Assembly (NCBI GenBank): GCA_005879505.1
Contig: VBKQ01000115.1
Location: 1-20,205, forward strand
Length of the DNA: 20,205 bases
Direction of reading: 5' to 3'
Source: Deltaproteobacteria bacterium
GTDB lineage: Bacteria; Myxococcota; Myxococcia; Myxococcales; 40CM-4-68-19
Below the pieces are notes generated by a model that worked only from the letters and a program-made list of their open reading frames with translations, was not told the origin of the DNA and ran no database searches. The position numbers and the translations under genes are program-made. Below are positions 1 to 7,189 of the stretch, in pieces; the stretch's first letter is position 1; the number at the start of each line of letters is the position of its first letter.

Positions 1-111
1 GGAGAGCTTCTCGCGCTGCTGCTCGCCTACCCGGCTCTGCTCGGGTTCGCTTCACGACTCGCCGAGACGCACCGCGAAGCGCTCCTTGGCGCCCTCGCCC
101 GCGACGAATGA
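1..111 (+). CDS. C-terminal end of an unidentified protein (5' truncated)
   Basis: An open frame runs from base 1 to a TGA at 109-111 and gives 36 residues: a Leu/Ala-rich stretch (about residues 3-16) followed by a charged helix-like tail ending in ARDE. The gene begins outside the window. The hydrophobic run could be a membrane helix or a buried helix, and no family can be named from it. It converges on the minus-strand gene whose stop lies at 113-115, so the two genes end one base apart. That tight tail-to-tail packing is the main reason to believe the frame. The alternative is a chance open frame in GC-rich DNA. Confidence 0.45.
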   Translation, partial: GELLALLLAYPALLGFASRLAETHREALLGALARDE

Positions 112-112
112 T

Positions 113-424
113 TCAATCCTTCCGATCGAGCGGCGTGCCGTCGGCGAGCGGTTCGTCGCTGCCCGGCACGTAGTTCGGGTTCTTGCGCAGGATACCCGGG
201 CCGCCGTCCCAGCCGAAGAGCGCGAGGATGGTGTGGTATGCCCCCACCAGCGCCATGTAGACGGCGGCGAGCGCCATCAGGGAAAAGCATGCGAGCAGCC
301 CGTACATCCAGGGCCGCGCCGATTCGGCAGGTCCACCCGAGACGCGAGCGTGGACGAACCCGATCAGGCAGGTGAGCACCGCCACCGTAAGCAGGAGCGC
401 GCCGGTGCGGAGGATCTTCGGCAT
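113..424 (-). CDS. small two-helix membrane protein, function unknown
   Basis: The 103-residue product has a hydrophobic segment at about residues 8-26 and a second longer one at about 40-63, possibly extending to 71, then a polar C-terminal tail rich in Asp, Pro and Lys. Four basic or polar residues precede helix 1, and the linker holds two Arg. I do not recognise a family. The ATG lies two bases beyond the TGA of the Fe-S carrier gene upstream (427-429), and no strong Shine-Dalgarno is visible. Translation is therefore probably coupled to that gene, making this the last member of a minus-strand operon. The two clean hydrophobic helices make a chance frame unlikely. Confidence 0.7.
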   Translation of the reverse strand: MPKILRTGALLLTVAVLTCLIGFVHARVSGGPAESARPWMYGLLACFSLMALAAVYMALVGAYHTILALFGWDGGPGILRKNPNYVPGSDEPLADGTPLDRKD

Positions 425-426
425 GA

Positions 427-744
427 TCAGGTCTCGAAGCTGGCCCCGCAGGAGCAGGTCCTGCGGGCGCGCGGGTTTTCGAAGCGAAAGCCGGGGCCGC
501 CGGGAAGGTCGATCACCGTTCCCTCGAGCAGCGGCGCGCTGGCGGGGTCGATCGCGATCCGCAGCTCACCTGCGTCGACCACCGCGTCCTCGGGCCCCGC
601 GTTCTGGACGAAATAGAGCTCGTAGGTGAGCCCGTTGCATCCGCCAGCCACCACGGCGACGCGGAGCAGCCAGCCCCGCACGTCGGCCTCCCGGGCGCGG
701 GCGAGCACCGCCTTCGCGGCACGATCGGTGAGCGACAGGCGCAT
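427..744 (-). CDS. A-type iron-sulfur carrier protein (IscA/ErpA/HesB family)
   Basis: The product of 105 residues matches the usual length of A-type carriers, which hold Fe-S clusters and pass them to apo-proteins. The three conserved cysteines are visible: C36 in GGCNGL, and C97 and C99 in the C-terminal CSCG. The FENPRA-like segment before the CSCG is also typical. The sequence does not separate IscA, ErpA and SufA, so no symbol is given. The ATG at 744 has a GAGGAG Shine-Dalgarno overlapping the stop of the upstream HD-GYP gene, with 11 bases between the two genes. A longer frame upstream exists but would overlap that gene and lacks family sequence. LipA encoded in this window is an obvious client of such carriers, which is inference. 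Confidence 0.9.
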   Translation of the reverse strand: MRLSLTDRAAKAVLARAREADVRGWLLRVAVVAGGCNGLTYELYFVQNAGPEDAVVDAGELRIAIDPASAPLLEGTVIDLPGGPGFRFENPRARRTCSCGASFET

Positions 745-755
745 GGGCCTGCTCC

Positions 756-1913
756 TCAGGCTGCGTTTTCCTGCCGCAGCGCTTCCAGCTCTTCGTCCGG
801 GATCTCCCGGAACGCTTCCACGCAGCGCGGATCGAACTGCGTCCCTCCGCAGCGCGAGATCTCCAGCCGCGCCTGCGCGAAAGTAGCCGCCTTCCGATAA
901 GGGCGATCGCTGGTCATCGCGTCCAACGTATCGGCGATGGCGAAGATGCGCGCGCCCAGCGGGATGGCTTCTCCCCGCAGATTGCGCGGATAGCCGCCGC
1001 CGTCCCAACGCTCCTGGTGGGCGAGCACGATCTCCGCTGCCGGCCTGAGGAAGTCGATCTCCTCCAGGATCCGGGAGCCGACCTCCGGGTGCCGCCGCAT
1101 CTCCACCCATTCGGCATGCGTGAGCGGGCCCGGTTTCAGAAGGATGCTGTCGGGAACGCCGATCTTGCCGATGTCATGGAGAAGGGCGCCCCGGCCGATG
1201 CCTTCGAGCTGCTGTCCGGGGATACTCATCCGCCTGGCGATGGCCAGGGTGTAGCGCACCACCCGCTGCGAATGATCGCTGGTCTCGTGCTCCCGCGCGT
1301 CGAGCGCATTCACCAGGGCCGCCAGCGTGTTCGAGTACGACTGCGCGATCCCAGCCAGCGCGGCCGTCAGCTCCGCCGTCCGCTCGCGCACCCGCCGCGC
1401 CAGGCCCTGGTGATACCGCGCCCGGGCCGAGGTGAGCTTGCTCTTGCTCCAGGCGCGCTCGATGGCGCGCACCAGCTCCGTGACCCGCGGCGGCTTGAGC
1501 AGGTAGTCAGCCGCGCCGCGCCTGAGGCAATCGACCGCGCTTTCGGTATCGCCGTACCCGGTGAGCATCACGACCGCCGCATGCGGGTGGCGCCGCAGCA
1601 CTTCCCCGAGCAGCCAGAGCCCGTCATGTTCCGGCATCTTCATGTCGCAGAGCACGAGCGGCAGATCGTCGCCGCGCAGCATCTGCAGCGCGGCATCCGC
1701 GCTGGATGCTTGCCGGACGGGATAGCCTTCTTCCCTGAGCACCGCGGAGAGGACGTCGCGGACGGCCCGGTCGTCGTCCACCACCAGCACGGTGGGCGGC
1801 CTCCCCTGAGCGACGTCGGTATCGACAGGCGAGAGCTCGGCCGGCGTGTCGAGTGGCTGGCTGCCGAGCCGCAGCATCTCCTTCATTTCCAGCATCCGTC
1901 GGTGCGCTAGCAT
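756..1913 (-). CDS. response regulator with HD-GYP output domain (probable c-di-GMP phosphodiesterase)
   Basis: The order is a short N-terminal lead, a CheY-type receiver (about residues 40-155) and an HD-GYP domain (about 190-370). The receiver shows the acidic pocket DDD (46-48), the phospho-acceptor D90 in LCDMKMP, the T of MLTGYG and the K of LLKP. A helical linker follows. The HD-GYP part has E-T-S-D-H, LLHDIGKIGVPDSIL, a downstream RRHPEVG histidine and AHQERWDGGGYP. The usual paired HH of the last motif is HQ here, and the usual GSGYP is GGGYP. HD-GYP proteins hydrolyse c-di-GMP. No DNA-binding domain is present. I chose the ATG at 1913; an in-frame TTG at 1937 and ATGs at 1895 and 1886 are alternatives, and no start has an ideal ribosome site. 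It is the first gene of the minus-strand cluster; no partner histidine kinase is visible. Confidence 0.9.
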   Translation of the reverse strand: MLAHRRMLEMKEMLRLGSQPLDTPAELSPVDTDVAQGRPPTVLVVDDDRAVRDVLSAVLREEGYPVRQASSADAALQMLRGDDLPLVLCDMKMPEHDGLWLLGEVLRRHPHAAVVMLTGYGDTESAVDCLRRGAADYLLKPPRVTELVRAIERAWSKSKLTSARARYHQGLARRVRERTAELTAALAGIAQSYSNTLAALVNALDAREHETSDHSQRVVRYTLAIARRMSIPGQQLEGIGRGALLHDIGKIGVPDSILLKPGPLTHAEWVEMRRHPEVGSRILEEIDFLRPAAEIVLAHQERWDGGGYPRNLRGEAIPLGARIFAIADTLDAMTSDRPYRKAATFAQARLEISRCGGTQFDPRCVEAFREIPDEELEALRQENAA

Positions 1914-1935
1914 CGCCGTGTAAACCACCCAAGTC

Positions 1936-1947
1936 AAATTGGAATTT
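1936..1947. repeat. AT-rich perfect palindrome in divergent promoter region
   Basis: The sequence AAATT-GG-AATTT is a perfect inverted repeat with 5-base arms and a 2-base centre. It stands out in DNA this GC-rich and lies between the divergent HD-GYP and aldehyde dehydrogenase genes, about 19 bases upstream of the TTGACA box. It could be an operator for a dimeric regulator. Nothing else supports that. Confidence 0.35.
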
Positions 1948-1965
1948 CAGCGCCCCCGAGATCGA

Positions 1966-1994
1966 TTGACACCATGCGGCAGCGGGCGTACGCC
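1966..1994 (+). promoter_or_regulatory. candidate sigma-70 type promoter for the aldehyde dehydrogenase gene
   Basis: A perfect -35 hexamer TTGACA (1966-1971) is followed, after an ideal 17-base spacer, by TACGCC (1989-1994), a weak -10 that keeps only the leading TA. It lies 24 bases upstream of the ATG at 2019. The -35 and spacing are convincing and the -10 is not. Confidence 0.45.
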
Positions 1995-2018
1995 CCAGCC
2001 CGCTCTGGAGGCCTCGCC

Positions 2019-3590
2019 ATGGCTGAAGTGATCGCGGTGCCGCAGAAGTCCGCCCAAGGAACCGTGACGCCCGAGGGAACCTTGGTGGTGCACGAGCCCG
2101 GCAGCGGGAAGCTGCTCGGCGAAGTGCGCGTCTCCACCCCCACAGACGTGCGCTACACCGTGCAGCAGGCGCGCGCCGCGCAGTCCGAATGGGCGCGCAA
2201 GCCCTTCGCAGCACGGCGCGCAGTGCTCATGCGCTTCAAGGAGCTGCTGCTCCAGCGCGCCGAGGAGTTCTGCGATCACCTGACGCGCGAGAACGGCAAG
2301 ACGCGCAACGAGTCGCTGTTCATGGAGGTGCTGCCGGTCGCGGATGCCGTGCATTGGTACGCGACGCATGCGGAGAAGGCGCTGGCCGACGAGCGCATCC
2401 CGCTGCACCTGTTCCCGCACAAGAAATCCTACCTGCGCTTCTACCCGCGCGGAGTGATCGGCATCATCTCTCCCTGGAACTACCCGTTTTCGATCCCTAC
2501 GGGCGATGCGGCCGCCGCGCTGATGGCGGGCAACGCCGTGGTGGTCAAGCCGAGCGAGTTCACCCCCATCATCCTGGAGAGGACGCGCGCGCTCTTCGAG
2601 GAGGCTGGGCTCCCGCGCGGGCTCTTCGGCGTCGTGCAGGGGAAGGGGGACGTCGGCGCGGAGCTCATCCGCAGCGGCGTCAACATGATCGTGTTCACCG
2701 GCTCGGTCGCTACGGGCCGGAAGGTGAACCTCGCCGCCGCCGAGCAGATGATCCCCTGTGTGCTGGAGCTGGGCGGCAAGGATCCGGCCATCGTCTTTCC
2801 GGATGCCGACCTGGACGCAGCGGCGAAGAAGATCGCCTGGGGCGCCTTCGCCAACTCGGGTCAGACCTGCGCCTCCGTGGAGCGCGTTTACGTGCACGAG
2901 AGCGTAGCGAAGCCCTTCACCGAAAAGGTAGTCGCTCTGGCTCGGAAGCTGCGGCAAGGCGAGTCCAACCAGTACGACGTCGACCTCGGCGCCATGACCA
3001 CGCAGATGCAGGTGGAGATCGTCCGGCGGCACCTCGAGGACGCGCGCCAGCGCGGAGCGAAGATCCTGACCGGTGGCGAGATCCAGGTGACGCCGGACGG
3101 CGCCCGGTTCGTGCAACCCACCGTGCTCACCGACGCTACGCCGGAGATGGCCATCGTGCGGGAGGAGACGTTCGGGCCAATGCTGCCGATCATGACGTAT
3201 CGGACGGAGGAGGAAGCGGTCCGGCTCGCCAACGACTCGACCTACGGCCTCTCCGCGTACGTCTTCACCAGGGATCGCGCCAGGGCCGAGCGGATCGCGA
3301 ACCAGCTCGCGGCGGGCACCGTCATGCACAACGACACCCTCTACACGCACGCCGTACCGGAGACTCCCTGGGGCGGGGTGAAGTCGAGCGGCCTGGGGCG
3401 CGTCCACGGCAAGTACGGGCTGCGCGATTTCTGCGAAGTCCGCCACGTCAACCTGGAGCGGCTGAGCTTCCCCGCCTTCTGGTACTACCCCTACTCGAAG
3501 AGCGCGTGGAGCATCGGACTTCGCGTCTATCGGACGCTGCTCGGCCGCGGGGTCGCGGGGCGCCTCAAGGCGCTCTTCGGGAAGCAGTGA
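2019..3590 (+). CDS. NAD(P)-dependent aldehyde dehydrogenase with C-terminal extension
   Basis: This enzyme of 523 residues oxidises an aldehyde to the carboxylic acid using NAD(P)+. Visible family signatures are the oxyanion-hole Asn in ISPWNYPF, the cofactor Lys in VVVKPSEFTP, FTGSVATG, the general-base E250 in LELGGKDP, the nucleophile C284 in GQTCASVERVYV, and EETFGP. The start at 2019 is set by a GGAGG Shine-Dalgarno seven bases upstream; an earlier in-frame ATG at 1974 lies inside the candidate promoter. After the catalytic core comes an aromatic segment (FWYYPYS) and a basic amphipathic tail rich in Arg and Leu. This recalls membrane-associated long-chain aldehyde dehydrogenases, so a fatty or hydrophobic substrate is possible. 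It is not the CoA-acylating methylmalonate-semialdehyde type as far as I can tell. Its stop overlaps the next ATG by one base, so the two genes are co-translated. Confidence 0.93.
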   Translation: MAEVIAVPQKSAQGTVTPEGTLVVHEPGSGKLLGEVRVSTPTDVRYTVQQARAAQSEWARKPFAARRAVLMRFKELLLQRAEEFCDHLTRENGKTRNESLFMEVLPVADAVHWYATHAEKALADERIPLHLFPHKKSYLRFYPRGVIGIISPWNYPFSIPTGDAAAALMAGNAVVVKPSEFTPIILERTRALFEEAGLPRGLFGVVQGKGDVGAELIRSGVNMIVFTGSVATGRKVNLAAAEQMIPCVLELGGKDPAIVFPDADLDAAAKKIAWGAFANSGQTCASVERVYVHESVAKPFTEKVVALARKLRQGESNQYDVDLGAMTTQMQVEIVRRHLEDARQRGAKILTGGEIQVTPDGARFVQPTVLTDATPEMAIVREETFGPMLPIMTYRTEEEAVRLANDSTYGLSAYVFTRDRARAERIANQLAAGTVMHNDTLYTHAVPETPWGGVKSSGLGRVHGKYGLRDFCEVRHVNLERLSFPAFWYYPYSKSAWSIGLRVYRTLLGRGVAGRLKALFGKQ

Positions 3591-4465
3591 TGCGCGTCGC
3601 CTTTTGTGGCCTCGGCCGCATGGGCCGCGCGATGGCGGGAAACCTGGTCGCCGCCGGGCACGAGGTGCGGACGTGGAACCGCACCGCCGGAAAATCGCCG
3701 CCCGGTGCGCGGGAATGCTCCTCCGCGCGCGAGGCCGCAACGGGCGTCGAGATTGCGATCACGATGCTCGCGGACGACGCGGCGGTGGAGAGCGTCGCGC
3801 GCGATCTCTTCGCCACTCTGCCGTCCGGCGGGGTGCATTGCGGGATGAGCACCATCTCCGTCCAGCTCTCGCGCTTTCTCTCGCAAGAGCACGCATCGCG
3901 CGGCCAGGGGTACGTTGCGGCGCCGGTGTTCGGCCGGCCCGAAGCGGCCGAAGCGAAGAAGCTCTGGATCGTCCCGGCTGGCGAGGATGCTGCGCTCGCG
4001 CGCTGCAAGCCCCTCTTCGACGCGCTCGGCCAGGGCACCTTTCCCATGGGGGAGGCGCCCGAACAAGCGTCGCTCGCGAAGCTGTGCGGGAACTTCATCA
4101 TCGCCTCGTTGATCGAGATGTTCGGCGAGGTGCTCGCGCTCGCCGAGAAGGGCGGTCTCGATCCGGCGCGAACGGCGGAGGCGCTGGGGAAGATCATCTT
4201 CGCCGGCGCGCCGATCGCCTCCGGATACGCGTCGCGGATCGCCGCTACGCAGTTCGAGCCGGCGGGTTTCAGCATGCCGCTCGGCTTCAAGGACGTCTCC
4301 CTCGCCATGAAAGCGTCCGAGGAGCTGCGAGCACCGCTGCCGCTCGCCTCCCTGTTGCGCGATCACTTCCTCGCCTCGCTCGCAAAAGGGCGGCAGCAGT
4401 GGGACTGGGCCGGCCTCGCCGCCATCGCGCGCGAACAATCCGGACTGCCTCCGCGGCGCGGTTGA
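3590..4465 (+). CDS. NAD(P)-dependent beta-hydroxyacid dehydrogenase-like oxidoreductase
   Basis: The 291-residue product has the beta-hydroxyacid dehydrogenase layout (3-hydroxyisobutyrate, tartronate semialdehyde and related reductases). An N-terminal Rossmann motif GLGRMGRAMAGNL comes first, and an all-helical C-terminal half carries the catalytic lysine K164 in KLCGNFI. The substrate loop that usually reads DAPVSGG is replaced by APVFGRPEAAEA, a variant of a divergent NAD(P)-binding 6-phosphogluconate-dehydrogenase-like subgroup. The substrate cannot be assigned, and a role in valine breakdown (3-hydroxyisobutyrate) is only a neighbourhood-based guess. The ATG shares its A with the aldehyde dehydrogenase stop (TGATG), implying translational coupling and perhaps consecutive reactions. 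A 57-base gap follows before lpd. Confidence 0.88.
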   Translation: MRVAFCGLGRMGRAMAGNLVAAGHEVRTWNRTAGKSPPGARECSSAREAATGVEIAITMLADDAAVESVARDLFATLPSGGVHCGMSTISVQLSRFLSQEHASRGQGYVAAPVFGRPEAAEAKKLWIVPAGEDAALARCKPLFDALGQGTFPMGEAPEQASLAKLCGNFIIASLIEMFGEVLALAEKGGLDPARTAEALGKIIFAGAPIASGYASRIAATQFEPAGFSMPLGFKDVSLAMKASEELRAPLPLASLLRDHFLASLAKGRQQWDWAGLAAIAREQSGLPPRRG

Positions 4466-4522
4466 CATCGCAGGTCGCGGGCGCTACCAACCGCGCCTCC
4501 TCGCGCAGGAGGGAGGCGGTCA

Positions 4523-5935
4523 GTGGCGACCTACGATCTCGCGATCATCGGCAGCGGACCCGGCGGTTACGTGTGCGCCATCCGCGCCGGCCAGAACGGG
4601 CTCAAGACGCTGGTCGTCGAGAAGGATCCGCGCGTCGGCGGCACCTGCACGCTGCGGGGATGCATTCCCACCAAGGCGGTCCTCCACAGCGCCGACGTCT
4701 ACGACGAGGCCAAGCACGGGAGTGTCGTGGGCGTGAAAGCGAACGGCGTCGAGCTGGACATGGACGGCGTGCGCAAGTTCAAGGAGGACGTCGCGAACAA
4801 GTCCAGCAAGGGCATCGACTTCCTCTTCCGCAAGAACAAGGTGGAACGGCTGCACGGTCACGGAAGGCTGGCGGGCCCGGGCAAGGTGTCGGTCACGGGG
4901 GCGGACGGCAAGGAGCAGATCGTCGAGGCGAAGCACGTCGTCATCGCCACCGGCTCCGCGCCGCGCTTGATCCCGGGGCTCACCCTCGGGCCCAAGGTGA
5001 TGACCAGCGACGAGCTGCTCGAGAACACGGCCGTTCCCAAGCGTCTGATCGTGCTCGGCGCCGGGGCGGTCGGCGTGGAGTTCGCCAGCGCTTACCGCCG
5101 ATTCGGAAGCGAAGTGACGGTGGTGGAGATGCTGCCTCGCCTTCTTCCGGTCGAGGACGAGGACATCTCGACCGAGTTCGAGAGGGCCTTCCGCAAGCGC
5201 GGCATCAAGTCGCTCACCAACGCGAAGCTCGAGAACGTCGATCTGACGGGCCAGGCCCTGAAGGCGATCGTCACCACCTCCAAGGGGACGGAGGTGCTCG
5301 AGGCCGACCTCTTCCTCTGTGCAGTCGGCAGGCGGCCGGTGAGCGAGAACGTCGGGCTGGAGAAATTCCCCAACATCAAGTTGGAGCGGGGATTCGTGAT
5401 GATCGACCCGAACACGCTGCTCACCGGCGAGAGCTGGGTCTCGGCGATCGGCGACGTCGTCGCCATCCCCGGACGGCCGCATCCTCAGCTCGCTCACCTG
5501 GCATTCGTGGAGGGCGAGTTCGTCGCCGATCGACTGGCAGGCAAGAAGCCGCACGCCGTCAATTACGATCTGGTGCCAGGAGCGACATACTCCGAGCCGG
5601 AGGTCGCGTCTGTCGGGCTGACCGAGAAGGCGGCGAAGGAGCGCGGCTACAAAGTGAAGATCGGGACGTTCCCGTTCTCAGCCAACGGCAAGGCGCGCAT
5701 CCTCAACCTCGCCGAGGGGATGGCGAAGGTGGTGGCCGAGGAGCAATACGACGAGGTGCTCGGCGTTCACATCGTCGGCCCGCGTGCCACCGAGTTGATC
5801 GCGGACGCCTGCTCGCTCCTCCGCCTGGAGACCACCAGCGAGGAGATGCTTCACGTGATGCGGCCGCACCCGACACTCTCCGAGGTGCTCACGGAGGCCG
5901 CTTTGGGAGTGCGCGGGAAACCAATCCACATTTAG
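4523..5935 (+). CDS. lpdA: dihydrolipoyl dehydrogenase (E3)
   Basis: E3 reoxidises the dihydrolipoyl group of E2 with NAD+, using FAD and a redox-active disulfide. The 470-residue product has an N-terminal FAD motif (GSGPGGYVCAIRAGQNG) and the redox pair C42 and C47 in GGTCTLRGCIPTK. It also has the NAD motif GAGAVGVEFA, the second FAD motif AIGDV, and the C-terminal catalytic dyad H449 and E454 in HPTLSE. The usual GGTCLNVGCIPSK is modified here but both Cys are kept. The start is GTG, chosen because a GGGAGG Shine-Dalgarno sits six bases upstream and the family N-terminus begins directly after. It is the first gene of the lipoate/2-oxoacid dehydrogenase block and presumably serves the E1/E2 encoded downstream. 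Confidence 0.97.
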   Translation: MATYDLAIIGSGPGGYVCAIRAGQNGLKTLVVEKDPRVGGTCTLRGCIPTKAVLHSADVYDEAKHGSVVGVKANGVELDMDGVRKFKEDVANKSSKGIDFLFRKNKVERLHGHGRLAGPGKVSVTGADGKEQIVEAKHVVIATGSAPRLIPGLTLGPKVMTSDELLENTAVPKRLIVLGAGAVGVEFASAYRRFGSEVTVVEMLPRLLPVEDEDISTEFERAFRKRGIKSLTNAKLENVDLTGQALKAIVTTSKGTEVLEADLFLCAVGRRPVSENVGLEKFPNIKLERGFVMIDPNTLLTGESWVSAIGDVVAIPGRPHPQLAHLAFVEGEFVADRLAGKKPHAVNYDLVPGATYSEPEVASVGLTEKAAKERGYKVKIGTFPFSANGKARILNLAEGMAKVVAEEQYDEVLGVHIVGPRATELIADACSLLRLETTSEEMLHVMRPHPTLSEVLTEAALGVRGKPIHI

Positions 5936-5997
5936 GATCACTCTCGCGGGAAGGATGTCTCCGCCTGGCTGTTCCATGCGGGCGCTGGGAGGCTCCG

Positions 5998-6231
5998 ATG
6001 AACGAATCGCAGTCGTGGCGTCGGGGATTTGCTGCCGGATTTGCGGCACTTGTGCTGTCGGTCGGGGGTCATCTGGCGACCGAGGCGCCGGCGCCCGAGT
6101 CCTGCTCGCTGTCGCGGAGCATGCTGGCGGATCGGCTCGCTGAGCGATTCACGCCAAACGTCGAGGCGCGCGGCATTGCGCAGCGCGTCGCCCGAGCGGT
6201 GCTGGGCGCGATGCTGCACACGTGCTCCTAG
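5998..6231 (+). CDS. small hypothetical protein between lpd and lipA
   Basis: A 77-residue frame begins with ATG preceded by GGGAGG five bases upstream, as good a ribosome site as any in the cluster. The N-terminus carries two Arg (residues 8-9) and then a short Ala/Leu/Val hydrophobic stretch (about 10-22), which could be a signal peptide or single membrane anchor. The remainder is helical and charged, with Cys at 36 and at 76, the second-last residue. I recognise no family. It sits 62 bases after lpd and 52 bases before lipA in the same direction. A chance frame is possible because long open frames are common at this GC, but the ribosome site and position favour a real gene. Confidence 0.55.
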   Translation: MNESQSWRRGFAAGFAALVLSVGGHLATEAPAPESCSLSRSMLADRLAERFTPNVEARGIAQRVARAVLGAMLHTCS

Positions 6232-6283
6232 CACGGCCGCCGCTCTCGCAGTCCAGCCAGCTTTCGGTTATACCGCCGCCCTC

Positions 6284-7186
6284 ATGGGCGAATCCCTCGT
6301 CCCACTCCGCGGCGTAGCGCGCCAACCCAAGCCGGAATGGCTGAAAGTCCGCATGCCAGGCGGCGGCCGCTACGAGCACGTCAAGCGGACGCTCCGCGAG
6401 CTCAACCTCCATACCGTGTGCGAGGAGGCGAGCTGTCCCAACGTCGGCGAGTGCTGGGGCGGTGGCACCGCGACCGTGATGTTGATGGGCGACGTCTGCA
6501 CGCGCGGATGCCGGTTCTGTGACGTGAGCAGCGGCACGCCGGGGCCGCTCGATCCCCTCGAGCCACGCCATCTCGCCGAGGCGGTGGGGCGGCTGGGGCT
6601 CGACTACCTGGTAGTGACCAGCGTGAACCGCGATGAGCTGCCGGACGGCGGCGCCTCGCATTTCGCCCAGGCGATCGTGGAGTTGCGCCGGGCGGCACCG
6701 AGGACGATGGTCGAGGTGCTGACGCCGGATTTCCAGGGGTCGCGCGAGGCGCTGCAGATGATCGTCGACGCGCAGCCGACGGTCGCGGCGCACAACCTGG
6801 AGACGGTGGAGCGCCTGACGCCGCGGGTGCGCGACCGCCGCGCGGCTTACCGCCAGTCGCTCGACGTCCTCGAGTTCTACAAGCGCGGTGGGATGAGGAC
6901 GAAGAGCAGCATCATGCTCGGGCTCGGCGAGACGCACGACGAAGTCCTCCAGTCGATGCGCGACCTGCGGGCGGTCGATTGCGACATCCTCACGCTCGGC
7001 CAGTATCTGCGCCCGAGCGAGAAGCACCTGCCGGTGGAGGAGTTCGTGCGCCCGGAAGTGTTCTCGCGGCTCGAGCGGGAGGGGCTGGCGCTCGGATTCC
7101 GCTTTGTCGCGGCAGGGCCGCTGGTGCGATCCAGCTACAAGGCGGGCGAGTTTTTCATCCAGCGGTGGGTCGAGAACGGCGGGTAG
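6284..7186 (+). CDS. lipA: lipoyl synthase (radical SAM)
   Basis: LipA inserts two sulfur atoms into the octanoyl chain bound to the E2 lipoyl lysine. The 300-residue product shows both iron-sulfur signatures of the family. The auxiliary cluster motif has C46, C51 and C57 (CEEASCPNVGEC), and the radical SAM motif C72-x3-C76-x2-C79 reads CTRGCRFC. Further LipA landmarks are VTSVNRDELPDGG, AHNLETV, TKSSIMLGLGE and the C-terminal RSSY. The ATG at 6284 gives the expected N-terminus, and the Shine-Dalgarno is weak. The E1-beta ATG follows three bases after the stop, so lipA is directly linked to the dehydrogenase genes it modifies. Confidence 0.97.
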   Translation: MGESLVPLRGVARQPKPEWLKVRMPGGGRYEHVKRTLRELNLHTVCEEASCPNVGECWGGGTATVMLMGDVCTRGCRFCDVSSGTPGPLDPLEPRHLAEAVGRLGLDYLVVTSVNRDELPDGGASHFAQAIVELRRAAPRTMVEVLTPDFQGSREALQMIVDAQPTVAAHNLETVERLTPRVRDRRAAYRQSLDVLEFYKRGGMRTKSSIMLGLGETHDEVLQSMRDLRAVDCDILTLGQYLRPSEKHLPVEEFVRPEVFSRLEREGLALGFRFVAAGPLVRSSYKAGEFFIQRWVENGG

Positions 7187-7189
7187 CCG

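Noticed and set aside
427..1110. A 227-residue minus-strand frame extending the Fe-S carrier upstream.
   Set aside because: The first 122 residues are the shifted-frame shadow of the HD-GYP gene. The real start is the ATG at 744 with a clear Shine-Dalgarno.
1947..3740. A 597-residue minus-strand frame.
   Set aside because: It is antisense to the aldehyde dehydrogenase gene, has His/Arg/Gly/Leu-rich shadow composition, and shows no domain.
2019..4465. Reading the aldehyde dehydrogenase and beta-hydroxyacid dehydrogenase as MmsA and MmsB of valine breakdown.
   Set aside because: The aldehyde dehydrogenase does not look like the CoA-acylating type, and the reductase lacks the usual substrate motif.
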